From: Chitinophagales bacterium
GTDB taxonomy: Bacteria > Bacteroidota > Bacteroidia > Chitinophagales > Chitinophagaceae
DNA: 64,000 nucleotides
Assembly: GCA_015654595.1 (NCBI GenBank)
Contig: JAATGQ010000071.1
Span: forward strand, 1-64,000
Direction: 5' to 3'
Made by a program: the position numbers and the translations under genes. Below are positions 24,028-32,633 of the stretch, piece by piece. The notes under the pieces are model-generated. The model saw nothing but the letters and a program-made list of their open reading frames with translations, had not been told where the DNA came from and did no database searches. Positions within the stretch are counted from its first letter, which is position 1. Every line of letters starts with the position of its first letter.

Positions 24028-24096
24028 GCCAGTAGAGAAGGAGGGGGCGGCGGGAGATAGAATCGACTTGTAAGCCGGAGGAGAAAGGGGAGGCGA
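24005..24096 (+). repeat. 46-bp tandem duplication covering the cupin stop codon
   Basis: The unit starting CGGGAGATAGAATCAATTTG (24005) recurs at 24051 as CGGGAGATAGAATCGACTTG. Both units carry the TAAGCC that holds the stop. A third partial copy (GATCAATTTATAA) ends at about 24121. Confidence 0.75.
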
Positions 24097-24131
24097 CCTC
24101 GGGCGACCGGATCAATTTATAAAAGAACTTT

Positions 24132-25124
24132 ATGAGACAAATAAGAGCAGGCATTATTGGAGGCGCCGGTTATACCGGGGGTGAGATGATCAGGCTGCTG
24201 ATCAATCATCCGGCTGTAGACATCCGTTATATACATAGCAAGAGCAATGCGGGCAACCCCGTCTACGAAGTACACGAGGACCTGCTGGGCGATACTACGC
24301 TGAGCTTTGCTGCCGAATGGCACAGCGATGTCGACGTATTGTTCTTGTGCGTAGGTCATGGCGAAGCGAAGAAGTTCCTCGACGAGGCTGCGGCTTCTCT
24401 GGATGGCGTACTGATCATCGATCTGTCCCAGGATTATCGTCTGCATACGAATGGCGAGCGGCTGATGATCAACGGTCACCCGATGATCTATGGTCTCCCC
24501 GAGCTGAACCGTGAAGAGATCCGCTCGGCGCATGGTATCGCCAACCCTGGCTGTTTTGCAACCGCGATCCAGCTGGGTCTGCTGCCGCTGGCAAAGGCAG
24601 GGCTGCTTACCGACGTCTATACGACGGGCATTACGGGTTCCACGGGAGCGGGACAGGCTCTTTCGTCAACTGGTCATTTCTCCTGGAGAGCGAATAATAT
24701 CCAGGCGTATAAGTCGCTGCAACATCAGCATATGAAGGAAGTCGGACAGTCGCTGGCGCAGGCCTCGGGTTCGATGGGCACTTCTGTTCACTTTACGCCC
24801 TGGCGCGGAGACTTTACCCGCGGCATCTTTGTCAGCAGCCAGCTGAAGATCAACAGGGCTGCCGAAGAAGTACTGGCCCTGTACGAAGCCTTTTACCAGG
24901 ATCATCCTTTTACCATTGTGAGCCGCAAGCCCATCGCGTTGAAACAGGTGGTCAATACGAATAAGTGCCTGATCCAGCTGGAACAGGCCGGGCAGCAGCT
25001 GGTCGTACATTCCGCTATCGACAACCTGCTGAAAGGCGCATCAGGACAGGCTGTTCAAAATATGAACCTGCTGTTTGGGCTCGACGAAACAACTGGTCTG
25101 CATCTGAAGCCAAATGCATTTTAA
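24132..25124 (+). CDS. argC: N-acyl-gamma-glutamyl-phosphate reductase
   Basis: 330 residues. NADP-binding loop GGAGYTGGE (10-18) and the active-site Cys141 in NPGCFATAIQLGL. It reduces the acylglutamyl phosphate made by ArgB to the semialdehyde used by ArgD. The annotated start lies 104 nt after the cupin stop; the preceding sequence is the duplicated 46-bp tract. Cytoplasmic. A hairpin (25129-25155) follows immediately. Confidence 0.96.
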   Translation: MRQIRAGIIGGAGYTGGEMIRLLINHPAVDIRYIHSKSNAGNPVYEVHEDLLGDTTLSFAAEWHSDVDVLFLCVGHGEAKKFLDEAAASLDGVLIIDLSQDYRLHTNGERLMINGHPMIYGLPELNREEIRSAHGIANPGCFATAIQLGLLPLAKAGLLTDVYTTGITGSTGAGQALSSTGHFSWRANNIQAYKSLQHQHMKEVGQSLAQASGSMGTSVHFTPWRGDFTRGIFVSSQLKINRAAEEVLALYEAFYQDHPFTIVSRKPIALKQVVNTNKCLIQLEQAGQQLVVHSAIDNLLKGASGQAVQNMNLLFGLDETTGLHLKPNAF

Positions 25125-25128
25125 CCCG

Positions 25129-25155
25129 GCGGAACAGCCGTCCTTCGCTGTCCGC
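25129..25155 (+). other. Hairpin between argC and argD
   Basis: GCGGAACAG / CTGTCCGC with one bulged A, directly after the argC stop and 17 nt before argD. No U-tract, so not a terminator; possible mRNA-stability or processing element. Confidence 0.4.
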
Positions 25156-25171
25156 TACAAAAAAGAACATT

Positions 25172-26332
25172 ATGAAATTATTCGACGTTTATCCTATCAA
25201 CGACATCACCATCGTAAAAGCCAAGGGCTCTTATGTATGGGATAATGAAGGACAGCAATACCTCGACCTTTATGGCGGTCATGCCGTCATCTCCATCGGC
25301 CACACTCATCCCCATTATGTCAAACGGATCACCGATCAGCTGAACAAGGTTGGATTCTATTCCAATTCCATACACATCCCTTTACAACAAGAGCTGGCTG
25401 AGAAGCTGTGCAATATCTCGGGACATCCGGACTATCAGCTTTTCCTATGCAACTCCGGCGCTGAAGCCAACGAGAATGCGCTAAAGCTGGCCTCCTTCCA
25501 CAATGGCCGGAAGAAGATCATTGCTTTTACAAAGTCTTTCCACGGCCGTACTTCGCTGGCGGTAGCGGCGACGGACAACAAGGCGATCGTTGCGCCGGTC
25601 AATGAAACCGACAATGTCGTCTTCTTACCTTATAACGACGAAGCCGCTCTTGAAAAATACTTTGCGGAACATGGCAAGGAAGTTTCTTCGGTCATCATCG
25701 AAGGGATCCAGGGTGTCGGCGGTATTATCGAAGCAACGCCGACCTTCCTGCAGGCCATCAGCAGACTGACCAAGGAGTATGGCGCGGTGTTTATCGCCGA
25801 CAGCGTACAGTGCGGTTATGGCCGGAGCGGGAAGTTCTTCTCGCATGACTATGCCGGTGTCGACGCCGATATTTATACAATGGCAAAGGGCATGGGCAAT
25901 GGCTTCCCTATCGGAGGTATCATCATTGCGCCGCACCTGAAACCCAAATACGGAATGCTGGGAACGACCTTTGGCGGCAATCATCTTGCCTGCGCTGCTG
26001 CACTGGCGGTACTGGAAGTGATCGAGCAGGAGAATCTGATCCAAAACGCGGCAGAAACGGGCAAATACCTGATGAACGAACTGAAGGGCGTCAAGCAGCT
26101 GCAGAAGGTCCGCGGAAAGGGCCTTATGATCGGCTTCGACCTGCCTGAAAACCTGAAAGACCTGCGCAAGAACCTGTTGTTCGAACAGCATGTCTTTACC
26201 GGTGAAGCAAAACCCAACACCATCCGTCTGCTGCCTTCCCTGGCTTTACGGAAAAAGGATGCCGAGCAATTCATCGACTCTCTGAAAGAAGAGATCCATC
26301 TGATGGAGACTTCGGCCAAGGTCGCAAAATAG
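25172..26332 (+). CDS. argD: Acylornithine/aspartate-family aminotransferase
   Basis: 386 residues, class III PLP aminotransferase. Pyridoxal lysine is Lys239 (YTMAKGMGNGFPIGG), with Asp210 (FIADSVQCGYGR) as the PLP-ring partner and GNSGAEANENA-type motif at 93-103 (LCNSGAEANENALKLA). In the operon it converts acylglutamate semialdehyde to acylornithine with glutamate. The ATG at 25172 is preferred; the frame extends to 24965 within argC but the added residues are not family sequence. Confidence 0.95.
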   Translation: MKLFDVYPINDITIVKAKGSYVWDNEGQQYLDLYGGHAVISIGHTHPHYVKRITDQLNKVGFYSNSIHIPLQQELAEKLCNISGHPDYQLFLCNSGAEANENALKLASFHNGRKKIIAFTKSFHGRTSLAVAATDNKAIVAPVNETDNVVFLPYNDEAALEKYFAEHGKEVSSVIIEGIQGVGGIIEATPTFLQAISRLTKEYGAVFIADSVQCGYGRSGKFFSHDYAGVDADIYTMAKGMGNGFPIGGIIIAPHLKPKYGMLGTTFGGNHLACAAALAVLEVIEQENLIQNAAETGKYLMNELKGVKQLQKVRGKGLMIGFDLPENLKDLRKNLLFEQHVFTGEAKPNTIRLLPSLALRKKDAEQFIDSLKEEIHLMETSAKVAK

Positions 26333-26339
26333 TTTATTA

Positions 26340-26364
26340 ACGCCGGGGTTCTACGCTCCGGCGT
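26340..26364 (+). other. Hairpin between argD and argF'
   Basis: ACGCCGG-gttctacgct-CCGGCGT type stem of 7 bp (26340-26346 / 26358-26364), 24 nt before the argF' ATG, without a U-tract. Confidence 0.45.
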
Positions 26365-26388
26365 CATTTCGAAAAAGTACAACCCACA

Positions 26389-27468
26389 ATGAAAAATTTT
26401 ATTTCCGCTCATGATGTGACCAATATCGACAGCCTGGTCCAGTCTGCTCTTGCGTATAAAGCCAATCCTCTTAAGGACAAGAGTCTTGGCGCCGACAAAC
26501 GCGTCGGGATGCTTTTTCTCAATCCCAGTATGCGCACCCGTCTCTCTACGCAGATAGCGGCGCAGAACCTGGGGGCAGAGTCTATCGTGTTCAACGTCGA
26601 TAAGGAAGGCTGGGCGCTCGAGTTTGAAGAGGAAGCGATCATGAGCGGCAATACTGTGGAGCACGTCAAGGACGCGGCCCCGATCATGGGGAAGTATTTC
26701 GATATCCTTTGTATCCGGACCTTTCCTTCCCTGAAGAATAAGGAGGATGACTATAGTGAATTGTATATTAATCAATTTATCAAGTATTCCGGTATCCCTG
26801 TCGTGAGCCTGGAAAGTGCAACCCTGCACCCCCTTCAAAGTCTGACGGATATCATAACGATCACCGAGGTGATGGGCGGTGTGACGGGTATCGGCGGCGC
26901 GAAGGGCGTCGGTGGGGCGAAGGATGCCGGAGGCGCTACAGGTGCGGGCGATGCGACGGGTATCGGCGGCGCGAAGCCCTTGGGCGGTCCGATCGGCGTG
27001 AGCGGCCGCAAGCCCAAGATCGTGCTGACCTGGGCCCCGCACGTAAAGGCACTGCCGCAGTGCGTAGCCAACAGCTTCTCTCAGTGGGTCAACGCCTGGG
27101 GCAAGGCTGACTTTGTGATCACGCATCCGGAGGATTACGAGCTGGACACGAAGTTCACCAATGGCGCCAAGATCATTTACGACCAGGATGAAGCCCTGAA
27201 AGATGCAGACTTTGTATATGTCAAGAACTGGAGTACCTATACTGATTACGGCAAGATCTATTCCGATGACCGCGAATGGATGCTTACCAACGAGAAGCTG
27301 GCATTGACCAACAACGCCAAAGTGATGCACTGTCTGCCGGTACGTCGTAATGTGGAGTTGAGCGATGAGATCCTGGACGGACCATCGAGCATCGTCACGC
27401 AGGAAGCCGGAAACCGGGTATGGGCTGCACAGGCGGTATTGGCGGAGCTTTTAAAAGGAGGGAAATAG
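26389..27468 (+). CDS. argF': N-acylornithine carbamoyltransferase with Gly-rich insertion
   Basis: 359 residues of the AOTCase/SOTCase group. Carbamoyl-phosphate loop SMRTR (47-51), LESATLHPLQSL (141-152) and the second-domain motif HCLPVRRNVELSDEI. At position 90 (GNTVEH) it has Val; the Bacteroides fragilis succinylornithine enzyme has Pro and the Xanthomonas acetylornithine enzyme has Glu at that site (from memory), so the substrate is more likely N-succinylornithine. Between ITEVMGG and KPKIVLTWAPH, about 40 residues (163-206) of Gly/Ala/Val/Lys repeats replace a short loop. Next gene begins 1 nt after its stop. Confidence 0.93.
   Translation: MKNFISAHDVTNIDSLVQSALAYKANPLKDKSLGADKRVGMLFLNPSMRTRLSTQIAAQNLGAESIVFNVDKEGWALEFEEEAIMSGNTVEHVKDAAPIMGKYFDILCIRTFPSLKNKEDDYSELYINQFIKYSGIPVVSLESATLHPLQSLTDIITITEVMGGVTGIGGAKGVGGAKDAGGATGAGDATGIGGAKPLGGPIGVSGRKPKIVLTWAPHVKALPQCVANSFSQWVNAWGKADFVITHPEDYELDTKFTNGAKIIYDQDEALKDADFVYVKNWSTYTDYGKIYSDDREWMLTNEKLALTNNAKVMHCLPVRRNVELSDEILDGPSSIVTQEAGNRVWAAQAVLAELLKGGK
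26875..27006 (+). repeat. Gly-rich tandem insertion in ArgF'
   Basis: Encodes residues 163-206, imperfect repeats of G-x-G-G-A-K / G-G-A-T-G-A-G-D. At DNA level the words GGCGGCGCGAAG and GACGGGTATCGGCGGCGCG recur (the latter at about 26884 and 26957). Confidence 0.8.
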
Positions 27469-27469
27469 A

Positions 27470-28252
27470 ATGGAACTTTCGATCATAAAGATTGGCGGGA
27501 ATATCATCGACGACGAGGCAAAGCTGTCATCCTTCCTGGATGCTTTCGCAAAGGTAAAGGGGAAAAAGATCCTGGTGCATGGCGGGGGTAAGCTGGCCAC
27601 CAAGGTTGCCGAAGGACTCGGCGTACAACAGCAGATGGTCGACGGGCGCCGCATCACCGATGCGGAAACACTGAAGATCGTCACGATGGTCTATGCCGGC
27701 ACGATCAACAAAAATATCGTTGCACAACTGCAGGCGCGTCGGTGTGAGGCTATCGGTTTGACGGGCGCGGATGGCAATGCGATCCTTTCGCATAAGCGGA
27801 CCAATGCCAGCCTCGACTATGGCTTTGTAGGCGATGTGGACCAGGTCAACAGCAGTCTTTTGACGAGCATGCTGCTGCTGGACAAGACGCTTGTCTTTGC
27901 GCCGATAACGCACGATGGCAAGGGACAGCTGCTGAACACCAATGCCGACACGATCGCGCAGGAACTGGCCCGGGCGCTGAGTATGACCTTTACCGTCAGC
28001 CTGGTCTATTCATTTGAAAAAGCCGGCGTGCTGATGGATGCCGAGGATGAGAGTTCGGTCATCCCTACCATCAGTCCAACTTCTTATGCGGAGCTGAAGG
28101 AGAAAAAGGTCATCTTTGCCGGTATGATCCCAAAGCTCGACAACGCTTTTGCAGCGCTGAAGAGCGGCGTGGGAAAAGTCATTATCGGAAAGGCCGAAGA
28201 ACTGCCTCAGCTGCTGGCCGGGACTTCCGGTACAACCATATTACATGAATAA
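27470..28252 (+). CDS. argB: N-acylglutamate kinase
   Basis: 260 residues of the amino-acid kinase fold. Phosphate loop IKIGGNIID (6-14) and HGGGKLA (37-43), plus a C-terminal GGMIPK-like FAGMIPKLDNAF and KVIIGKAEEL. It phosphorylates the acylglutamate. The sequence lacks an N-terminal arginine-sensing helix, so feedback inhibition of the classic hexameric type is less likely. It begins 1 nt after argF' stops and overlaps argE by 8 nt. Confidence 0.95.
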   Translation: MELSIIKIGGNIIDDEAKLSSFLDAFAKVKGKKILVHGGGKLATKVAEGLGVQQQMVDGRRITDAETLKIVTMVYAGTINKNIVAQLQARRCEAIGLTGADGNAILSHKRTNASLDYGFVGDVDQVNSSLLTSMLLLDKTLVFAPITHDGKGQLLNTNADTIAQELARALSMTFTVSLVYSFEKAGVLMDAEDESSVIPTISPTSYAELKEKKVIFAGMIPKLDNAFAALKSGVGKVIIGKAEELPQLLAGTSGTTILHE

Positions 28253-29318
28253 CCCAACGGTCAACATATTACAACAGGAGGCGATTGCTTTATTAAAGCA
28301 ACTGATCGCAACGCCTTCTTTTAGCAAGGAAGAAGAAAAAACGGGGGATATCCTTGCGGCTTATCTGACGTCGAAGAATGTACCCGTACAACGTTTGCAG
28401 AACAATATCTGGGCTGTCAACAAACACTTCAATCCGGATAAGCCTACCCTGCTGCTCAATTCACACCACGACACGGTAAAGCCCAATAAGTCCTATACGC
28501 TCGACCCCTTCTCCCCTATCGAAAAGGACGGGAAGCTTTACGGGCTTGGCAGCAATGATGCGGGGGGATGCCTGGTATCGCTGATCGCCACGTTCCTTTA
28601 TTACTACGGTCAGGAAGGGCTTTCTCACAATATCGTGCTGGCGGCTACGGCTGAAGAAGAGATCTCCGGTCACAACGGGATCGAGCTGCTGCTGCCCTCT
28701 CTCGGCAGGATAGACTGGGCGATCGTTGGCGAGCCGACAAAGATGCAGCTGGCGGTTGCGGAAAAAGGACTGCTGGTACTGGACTGTACGGCGTTTGGCA
28801 AGGCAGGCCATGCGGCCAGGGAAGAAGGCGAGAACGCGATCTACAAGGCCTTGCCGGATATCGTTTGGTTTCAGAATTACCGTGCGCCAAAGGTCTCCGA
28901 TCTGCTGGGGCCTGTGAAGATGAGCGTGACGGTTATCGATACCGACAACAAGGCGCACAATGTCGTTCCGTCGCAGTGTCATTTTGTGGTCGACGTGCGG
29001 GTCAATGAGCTGTATACGTTCGAGGAGCTGCTGGAAATTATCCGTAGCAATGTGGCTTGCGAAGTAACACCGCGTAGTCTGCGGATGCGGTCTTCCGGTA
29101 TAGCGCTGGATCATCCGGTCGTTGAATCGGGGATCAGGATGGGTCGTACCTGTTATGGGAGCCCGACGACTTCCGATAAAGCGCTGATGCCGTTTGCCGC
29201 TCTTAAGTCGGGGCCTGGTGATTCTGCGCGGAGTCATACGGCCGATGAATTTATTTTTTTGCAAGAGATCGAAGAAGGGATTGTGGGATATATTGAACTA
29301 TTGAAACCAATATTATGA
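28245..29318 (+). CDS. argE: M20-family N-acylornithine/acylcitrulline deacylase
   Basis: 357 residues. Metal ligands in LLNSHHDTVKPN, GSNDAGGCL and AEEEISGHNG (with the catalytic Glu of the EEE), and a lid domain in the middle. In an ArgF' pathway the substrate to hydrolyse is N-acylcitrulline rather than acylornithine, because carbamoylation comes first. It overlaps argB by 8 nt and argH by 4 nt, a tightly coupled set. Confidence 0.93.
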   Translation: MNNPTVNILQQEAIALLKQLIATPSFSKEEEKTGDILAAYLTSKNVPVQRLQNNIWAVNKHFNPDKPTLLLNSHHDTVKPNKSYTLDPFSPIEKDGKLYGLGSNDAGGCLVSLIATFLYYYGQEGLSHNIVLAATAEEEISGHNGIELLLPSLGRIDWAIVGEPTKMQLAVAEKGLLVLDCTAFGKAGHAAREEGENAIYKALPDIVWFQNYRAPKVSDLLGPVKMSVTVIDTDNKAHNVVPSQCHFVVDVRVNELYTFEELLEIIRSNVACEVTPRSLRMRSSGIALDHPVVESGIRMGRTCYGSPTTSDKALMPFAALKSGPGDSARSHTADEFIFLQEIEEGIVGYIELLKPIL

Positions 29319-30622
29319 GCGGGAACAAACTTTGGAGTAAGGCAAACACCAGTACGGCCGCGATGGTCGAAACTTTTACCGTAGGACGTGACAAGGATTT
29401 CGATATCCTGCTGGCCGAGTACGACGTGCTAGGATCGCTGGCGCACACAAAGATGCTGGAGTCGGTTGGTTTGTTGAGCAGCGAGGACCTGGAAAAGGTA
29501 CAACAGGGGCTGAACGAGATCCTGGCTGAGATCCGCCGTGGTGAGTTTGTTATCGAAAAAGATATAGAGGACGTTCACTCCCAGGTCGAATACCTGCTGA
29601 CGCAGCGTATCGGCGAAGCCGGGAAGAAGATCCACAGCGGCCGGAGCCGGAATGACCAGGTTGCTGTCGACCTCAAGCTGTATATGCGGGCCCAGGTACT
29701 GGCGGTTAGGGATGAGGTCAGCAAGCTCTTCGATCTGCTGATCTCTCTCAGTGAAAAATACAAGGACAAATTACTGCCGGGTTATACGCATCTGCAGATC
29801 GCCATGCCTTCCTCTTTTGGTTTGTGGTTTGGCGCTTATGCCGAAAGCCTGATCGACGACCTCGAAGTGTTGTCTGCCGCTTACCAGGTAGCCAACAAGA
29901 ATCCTTTGGGCAGCGGGGCCGGCTATGGCTCTTCCTTTCCTCTCGACAGGGAGATGACGACGGAGCTGCTGCACTTCAGAACGCTCAATTACAATAGCGT
30001 ATATGCGCAGATGAGCCGCGGCAAGACCGAAAAGATCGTCGCACAGGGCCTGGCCAATATCGCGGCGACGCTGTCCCGTCTGGCGATGGACTGCTGTCTT
30101 TATATCAATCAGAATTTTGGATTTATCTCCTTCCCTTCCGAACTGACGACGGGCAGCAGTATTATGCCGCATAAAAAGAATCCCGATGTGTTTGAGCTGA
30201 TCCGGGGTAAATGCAACCGTATCCAGTCGACGCCCAATGAGTTGACCCTGTTGATCAACAACCTGCCTTCGGGTTATCACCGGGATATGCAGCTGACCAA
30301 GGAGATCCTGTTCCCTGCCATAGAAGAAATAAAAGCCTGTGTGCAGATGACGATGTTAATGCTGTCGAATATCCAGATCAAGGATGGAATCCTCGAAGAC
30401 CCGAAGTATAAGTACCTGTTTAGTGTGGAGGCGGTCAACGACCTGGTGAACAAGGGCGTATCCTTCCGGGATGCGTATAAAGAGGTAGGGAACGCCATCG
30501 ATAAGGGAGAATTCCAGTACGATTACAGGCAGCTGCACCATACCCACGAGGGTAGTATCGGGAATCTGAGCAATGACAGGATCGTGGCAGAAATGCAGAA
30601 GACCCTGGCAAAGTTTGCGTAG
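29315..30622 (+). CDS. argH: Argininosuccinate lyase
   Basis: 435 residues of the fumarase/aspartase superfamily. The three conserved regions are visible: GRSRNDQVAVDLKLY, THLQIAMPSSFG (the first His-containing region) and the signature GSSIMPHKKNP at about 283-293. It splits argininosuccinate to arginine and fumarate, closing the pathway. Last gene of the operon; a 245-nt spacer without a clear terminator follows. Confidence 0.97.
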   Translation: MSGNKLWSKANTSTAAMVETFTVGRDKDFDILLAEYDVLGSLAHTKMLESVGLLSSEDLEKVQQGLNEILAEIRRGEFVIEKDIEDVHSQVEYLLTQRIGEAGKKIHSGRSRNDQVAVDLKLYMRAQVLAVRDEVSKLFDLLISLSEKYKDKLLPGYTHLQIAMPSSFGLWFGAYAESLIDDLEVLSAAYQVANKNPLGSGAGYGSSFPLDREMTTELLHFRTLNYNSVYAQMSRGKTEKIVAQGLANIAATLSRLAMDCCLYINQNFGFISFPSELTTGSSIMPHKKNPDVFELIRGKCNRIQSTPNELTLLINNLPSGYHRDMQLTKEILFPAIEEIKACVQMTMLMLSNIQIKDGILEDPKYKYLFSVEAVNDLVNKGVSFRDAYKEVGNAIDKGEFQYDYRQLHHTHEGSIGNLSNDRIVAEMQKTLAKFA

Positions 30623-30755
30623 TGTGCCGGATATAGGCGTGTGGTGCGGCGCGCTGAACCGAAGCCGGGCATGGAGCGGACTGCTGCACCCGGGCCGCCG
30701 GAGGAAATAGTTGCGTGATAATGTGGAATTTAGCCAACAAGTTCTGCTCAATTTT

Positions 30756-30796
30756 GTAGATAAGCTTCCCCAAGTCGGGGAAGAGATGAAATCTAC
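30756..30796 (+). other. Two-tier hairpin upstream of pgm
   Basis: Outer stem GTAGAT (30756-30761) / ATCTAC (30791-30796) and inner stem CTTCCCC (30765-30771) / GGGGAAG (30777-30783). Located between argH and pgm; no U-tract. A 5'-leader structure or structural remnant. Confidence 0.5.
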
Positions 30797-30867
30797 ATTA
30801 AATACCTGTTTTTGGTACACGCTTTTTGACAAAAGAGCCGGAACTTCATAGGATAAAAGTATATCTT

Positions 30868-32514
30868 ATGGCTCTTAGTCCTTTTGCAGGCCGCTTGCCT
30901 GACCCTTCCATGCTCGTCAATGTACCCGCTCTTATCACTGCCTATTACTCCGGAATCCCTGACCCTTCTGTTGCAGACCAACGCATTGCCTTTGGCACTT
31001 CGGGGCATCGCGGCTCCTCCTTAAAAAACTCCTTCAACGAACAACATATTGCGGCTATCACCCAGGCGATCTGTCTTTACCGTAAGGAAAAGGGGATCGA
31101 TGGGCCTTTGTTCATGGGGATGGACACGCATGCATTGTCTACGCCGGCCCAGGCCACGGCCCTTGAAGTTTTGGCCGCCAATGGCGTAGAGACGATGATT
31201 GCTGCCGGCACCGAGTACACTCCTACCCCTGCCGTCAGCCTGGCGATCCTGTTGTATAATAAAGGCCGTGAGAAAGGGCTTGCCGATGGGATCATCATCA
31301 CGCCATCGCATAATCCGCCCGAAGACGGCGGTTTCAAATACAACCCGACCAACGGTGGTCCTGCCGACACGAATGTCACCAAATGGATCGAAAACAAGGC
31401 AAACGAGCTTTTGGAAAAGGGCTTGAAGGATGCCAAGCGTACGCCTTATGAAAAGGCGTTGAAAGCGTCGACTACGCATCAATACGATTATCTCCATACG
31501 TATGTCGCAGAGCTGGAACATGTGCTGGATATGGATGCCATCCGCGGGGCAAGCGTAAGGCTTGGCGTTGATCCATTGGGCGGCGCCGGGGTTCATTATT
31601 GGGAGCCGATCGTCGAAAAATATAAATCAAAGAACCTCACCGTCACCAATACAACGGTCGATCCTACTTTCCGGTTTATGACGATTGACCATGACGGTAA
31701 GATCCGGATGGACCCGTCCTCTGTTTATGCGATGCAGGGTCTGTTGGGCAAGCGGGATCAATTCGATGTGGCATTTGCCTGTGATACCGATCACGATCGT
31801 CATGGGATCGTTACCGCGCATGCGGGTCTGCTGCCGCCAAACCACTATCTCTGTGTTTGTATCGATTATCTTTTCCGCAATCGTCCGGGTTGGAGCGCGG
31901 AGGCTGCTGTTGGAAAGACGCTGGTCAGCAGTGCGCTGATCGATCGGGTTAGCGCGCGTATCGGCCGGAAGGTGCAGGAAGTTCCGGTTGGATTTAAATG
32001 GTTTGTGGATGGGCTGATCGGCGGGTCGCTGGGTTTTGTCGGCGAGGAAAGTGCGGGTGCGGCTTTTCTGCGCAAGGATGGTTCGGTATGGACGACGGAT
32101 AAGGATGGGTTTATCCCGGCCCTGTTGTCTGCCGAGATCATAGCAAAGACGGGTCGTGATCCCGGGGAGATCTATGAAGGTCTGACGGCTGAGTTAGGCA
32201 AGCCCGTCTATGATCGGATAGACGCGCCGGCATCCGTGGAGCAGAAGGCGTTGTTGTCGAAGTTGAACCCGGATCAGATCAAACAAAAGGATCTTGCCGG
32301 TGAGCCCATTACTTCGATGCTGACGAACGCGCCGGGGAATGGCGCGGCTATCGGCGGACTGAAGGTAAACACTGCAAATGGATGGTTTGCGGCAAGGCCT
32401 TCCGGAACGGAGAATATTTATAAGATATATGCAGAAAGTTTTAACGGTGAGGCTCATTTGAAGGAGCTGTTGGCGGAAGCGCAGGTCATTGTGGACAAGG
32501 CGATCGGAAAATAG
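30868..32514 (+). CDS. pgm: Phosphoglucomutase (alpha-D-glucose-specific)
   Basis: 548 residues of the phosphohexomutase superfamily. Motifs: AFGTSGHRG near 41-49, phosphoserine loop TPSHNPPEDGG (Ser147), metal loop ACDTDHDRHG, sugar loop GEESAGAAF, and C-terminal phosphate loop RPSGTENIYKIY. It interconverts glucose-1-phosphate and glucose-6-phosphate. The neighbouring glycogen phosphorylase produces glucose-1-phosphate, so the two form a glycogen/maltodextrin utilisation pair. Confidence 0.96.
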   Translation: MALSPFAGRLPDPSMLVNVPALITAYYSGIPDPSVADQRIAFGTSGHRGSSLKNSFNEQHIAAITQAICLYRKEKGIDGPLFMGMDTHALSTPAQATALEVLAANGVETMIAAGTEYTPTPAVSLAILLYNKGREKGLADGIIITPSHNPPEDGGFKYNPTNGGPADTNVTKWIENKANELLEKGLKDAKRTPYEKALKASTTHQYDYLHTYVAELEHVLDMDAIRGASVRLGVDPLGGAGVHYWEPIVEKYKSKNLTVTNTTVDPTFRFMTIDHDGKIRMDPSSVYAMQGLLGKRDQFDVAFACDTDHDRHGIVTAHAGLLPPNHYLCVCIDYLFRNRPGWSAEAAVGKTLVSSALIDRVSARIGRKVQEVPVGFKWFVDGLIGGSLGFVGEESAGAAFLRKDGSVWTTDKDGFIPALLSAEIIAKTGRDPGEIYEGLTAELGKPVYDRIDAPASVEQKALLSKLNPDQIKQKDLAGEPITSMLTNAPGNGAAIGGLKVNTANGWFAARPSGTENIYKIYAESFNGEAHLKELLAEAQVIVDKAIGK

Positions 32515-32633
32515 GCAGAGCGACAGACAACGGCATGAAGGCACCCGCGTTGCGGCAGAAAATGACGCGGGGGGTGCGGGGCGAATGGCATTATTTCAGG
32601 AAAGGCATTTACAATACAGACAAATCTTAAATT

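Noticed and set aside
26875-27006. ArgF' insertion as a frameshift artefact
   Set aside because: The reading frame and both flanking motifs remain intact, and the DNA itself is repetitive, so a length-variable in-frame insertion explains it better.
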